From Planctomycetota bacterium (GTDB lineage Bacteria; Planctomycetota; Phycisphaerae; WQYP01), in the NCBI GenBank assembly GCA_021831565.1, contig JAKBMM010000005.1:16998-80997 (forward strand): 64,000 nt of DNA, read 5' to 3'. The notes beneath the pieces are model-generated. The model did no database searches. It was not told where the DNA came from and worked only from the letters and a program-made list of their open reading frames with translations. Below, piece after piece: positions 62,411 through 64,000 of this stretch (positions are counted from its first letter, which is position 1; each line of letters starts with the position of its first letter). Position numbers and translations under genes: made by a program.

Positions 62411-63751
62411 TCAACTTCCACCCTTTTCTTTCGCGCGGCGCAGCCAGGGTCCCTCCGCCGCCAGAGACGCCAACAGCCCGCCGATACTCAGCAGAGGGAT
62501 GCATATATAGCCTCCAAAATGAACCAGGAGGCCGGCCATATAGGTGCCCGCCACAGTGGCGACGGCATTGGCCGCATTGTTGAGTCCCTGCGCCGCTCCC
62601 TGGCTGATCGGGCTTAGATCGGAAGTAAGCTCCGTACCGGTGACGCTTATCACCGGCCAGGAAAGAACCACCAGCGCGAAGCCTGTCAGCGCCGCGCCGG
62701 TCGCCGCCGCCCCGGGCTGGAGAGCCATCAATCCCAGGAGCAGCAGGAAACCAACCAGCCGCGCCGCGCGGCCAAGAAAGTAAATACGCTCGGCGCCAAA
62801 CCGCAAGGCCCATTGCCCCGCCAGATTGTAGAGCATGACGCCGCCGCCCGCGGCAATGGCGTAGGCTAGCGAAGTGGTTGCCGGCGCAACACCAAAGCTG
62901 GTTCGCATGAACAGCGGAAAATAGGCGAAGAAACCGGCTACGCCCAGGAATAAGAAAAACCAGGAGAGAATAAATCGTCCGAAACGCGTGGGCAGCAGCT
63001 TCGGCAGATTTTTCAGGGCCGCCACATTCAGTACGTGGAAATGCTTGAGTAACCCGCCGCCGAGTAGTTCCACGCGGGAGAATCGCGCCAGCTCATTGAA
63101 TTGCAACCCCAGACCACGCTGGTTGGCGCCTGCTGTGAGGAGAGGCTTGCCGCCGCTTTTGACTCCGCTTCGCGGAGCGCTTATGAAGCCGAGGGCCAGC
63201 CCGACCGCCAGCATACCCGCTCCGGTCCACAATCCCAACCGGTAGCTCACCGCCGCGAACATGCCCGCCAGCAGCAATCCCGCGACCTGACCCGTTCCGT
63301 TAAATGTCTGCAACCAGCCGATCCGCGGTGTCCACTGTTCACGGGGATGGAATTCCACCACGAACAACGTGGCACAGGTCGCCACCGCAGCGCTTCCAGT
63401 GCCCATCAGCAGCGCGATCGGCAACCATCCCAACAAACCCGGCGCCAACGGAAACGCCACCAGCGCCGCCATTTCCAGGATAAAGCCTCCGAAAAAGATC
63501 GGACGATATATTTTCCTGCGGTCCGCCAGGTTGCCCCAGAACGGTGAGGTAAGCGCGCCCAGATTGAATGCGCCCACCACGTAACCCACCGTGGCCAGAC
63601 TGTGGGAAATCGCCTCCATCATCAGGGGAAGCAAAACCGGTATAAGCCCCGACGATACCGCGCCGAGCATCGCGTAGGAGCCATACCAGGGCTCCAGCCA
63701 GCGGCGCGGCCCGCGAAGGGTATTCCAAAAAATATTTTCCGTGCTGGTCAT
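62411..63751 (-). CDS. MFS transporter
   Basis: 446 aa, about 12 hydrophobic segments; GAFNLGALTSPFWGNLADRRKIYRPIFFGGF. Confidence 0.87.
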   Translation of the reverse strand: MTSTENIFWNTLRGPRRWLEPWYGSYAMLGAVSSGLIPVLLPLMMEAISHSLATVGYVVGAFNLGALTSPFWGNLADRRKIYRPIFFGGFILEMAALVAFPLAPGLLGWLPIALLMGTGSAAVATCATLFVVEFHPREQWTPRIGWLQTFNGTGQVAGLLLAGMFAAVSYRLGLWTGAGMLAVGLALGFISAPRSGVKSGGKPLLTAGANQRGLGLQFNELARFSRVELLGGGLLKHFHVLNVAALKNLPKLLPTRFGRFILSWFFLFLGVAGFFAYFPLFMRTSFGVAPATTSLAYAIAAGGGVMLYNLAGQWALRFGAERIYFLGRAARLVGFLLLLGLMALQPGAAATGAALTGFALVVLSWPVISVTGTELTSDLSPISQGAAQGLNNAANAVATVAGTYMAGLLVHFGGYICIPLLSIGGLLASLAAEGPWLRRAKEKGGS

Positions 63752-63930
63752 GGTCTGGAGTCTTTTGGAGAAAGCTCCGCAGCTTTCGCCGCCTTTTCAA
63801 GCAAACCCATAGTGAATTGAATAGCGGATTTGTCCGCGCCGGGCAAATCGCGTGCGATAGCGGGCGCTCCCGAGAGCCATCGGAATTGGCGATCACCATC
63901 GCAGGGCAATTGCATGTAGATTCTCACCAA
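63748..63930 (-). CDS. Small hypothetical ORF coupled to the MFS gene
   Basis: 60 aa; stop overlaps the MFS start (ATGA 63748-63751). Start codon uncertain. Confidence 0.4.
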   Translation of the reverse strand: MVRIYMQLPCDGDRQFRWLSGAPAIARDLPGADKSAIQFTMGLLEKAAKAAELSPKDSRP

Positions 63931-64000
63931 ATAATTCGCGTCCGCGAAATTTGCGCATTTTAAAATGATGTGGTAAATAGTGGTTGTGCCAGAGTGTTTC

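Overview
GC-rich bacterial chromosomal window, mostly housekeeping and metabolic genes. The gene mix suggests Planctomycetota: a class II B12-type RNR, a GT3 glycogen synthase, tandem BMC-P shell proteins and a TatC with an enlarged loop. That placement is inference. I call about 48 credible CDSs, one tRNA-Thr(UGU), one small MITE and several regulatory or structured elements. I see no rRNA, CRISPR array or prophage. The observations most worth follow-up are: (1) a pair of NrdR-like boxes 31 bp apart between dcd-nrdJ and mutY, one filling the -35/-10 spacer of the dcd promoter and the other overlapping the mutY -35; (2) a 152-bp MITE with IS66-like GTAA termini and an 8-bp target duplication; (3) a dispersed AAGAGCCTATC-type hairpin family placed just after stop codons; (4) three consecutive BMC-P (EutN/CcmL) vertex proteins with no BMC-H hexamer in the window; (5) a translationally coupled AAA-ATPase plus Toprim/MAD4-like gene pair, a possible defence module; (6) a KAS II-like ketosynthase translationally coupled to bioB, preceded by paralogous tiny membrane proteins; (7) a long structured hairpin and an orphan terminator/sRNA candidate in intergenic DNA. 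No searches were run. Family names rest on motif recognition in the supplied translations.
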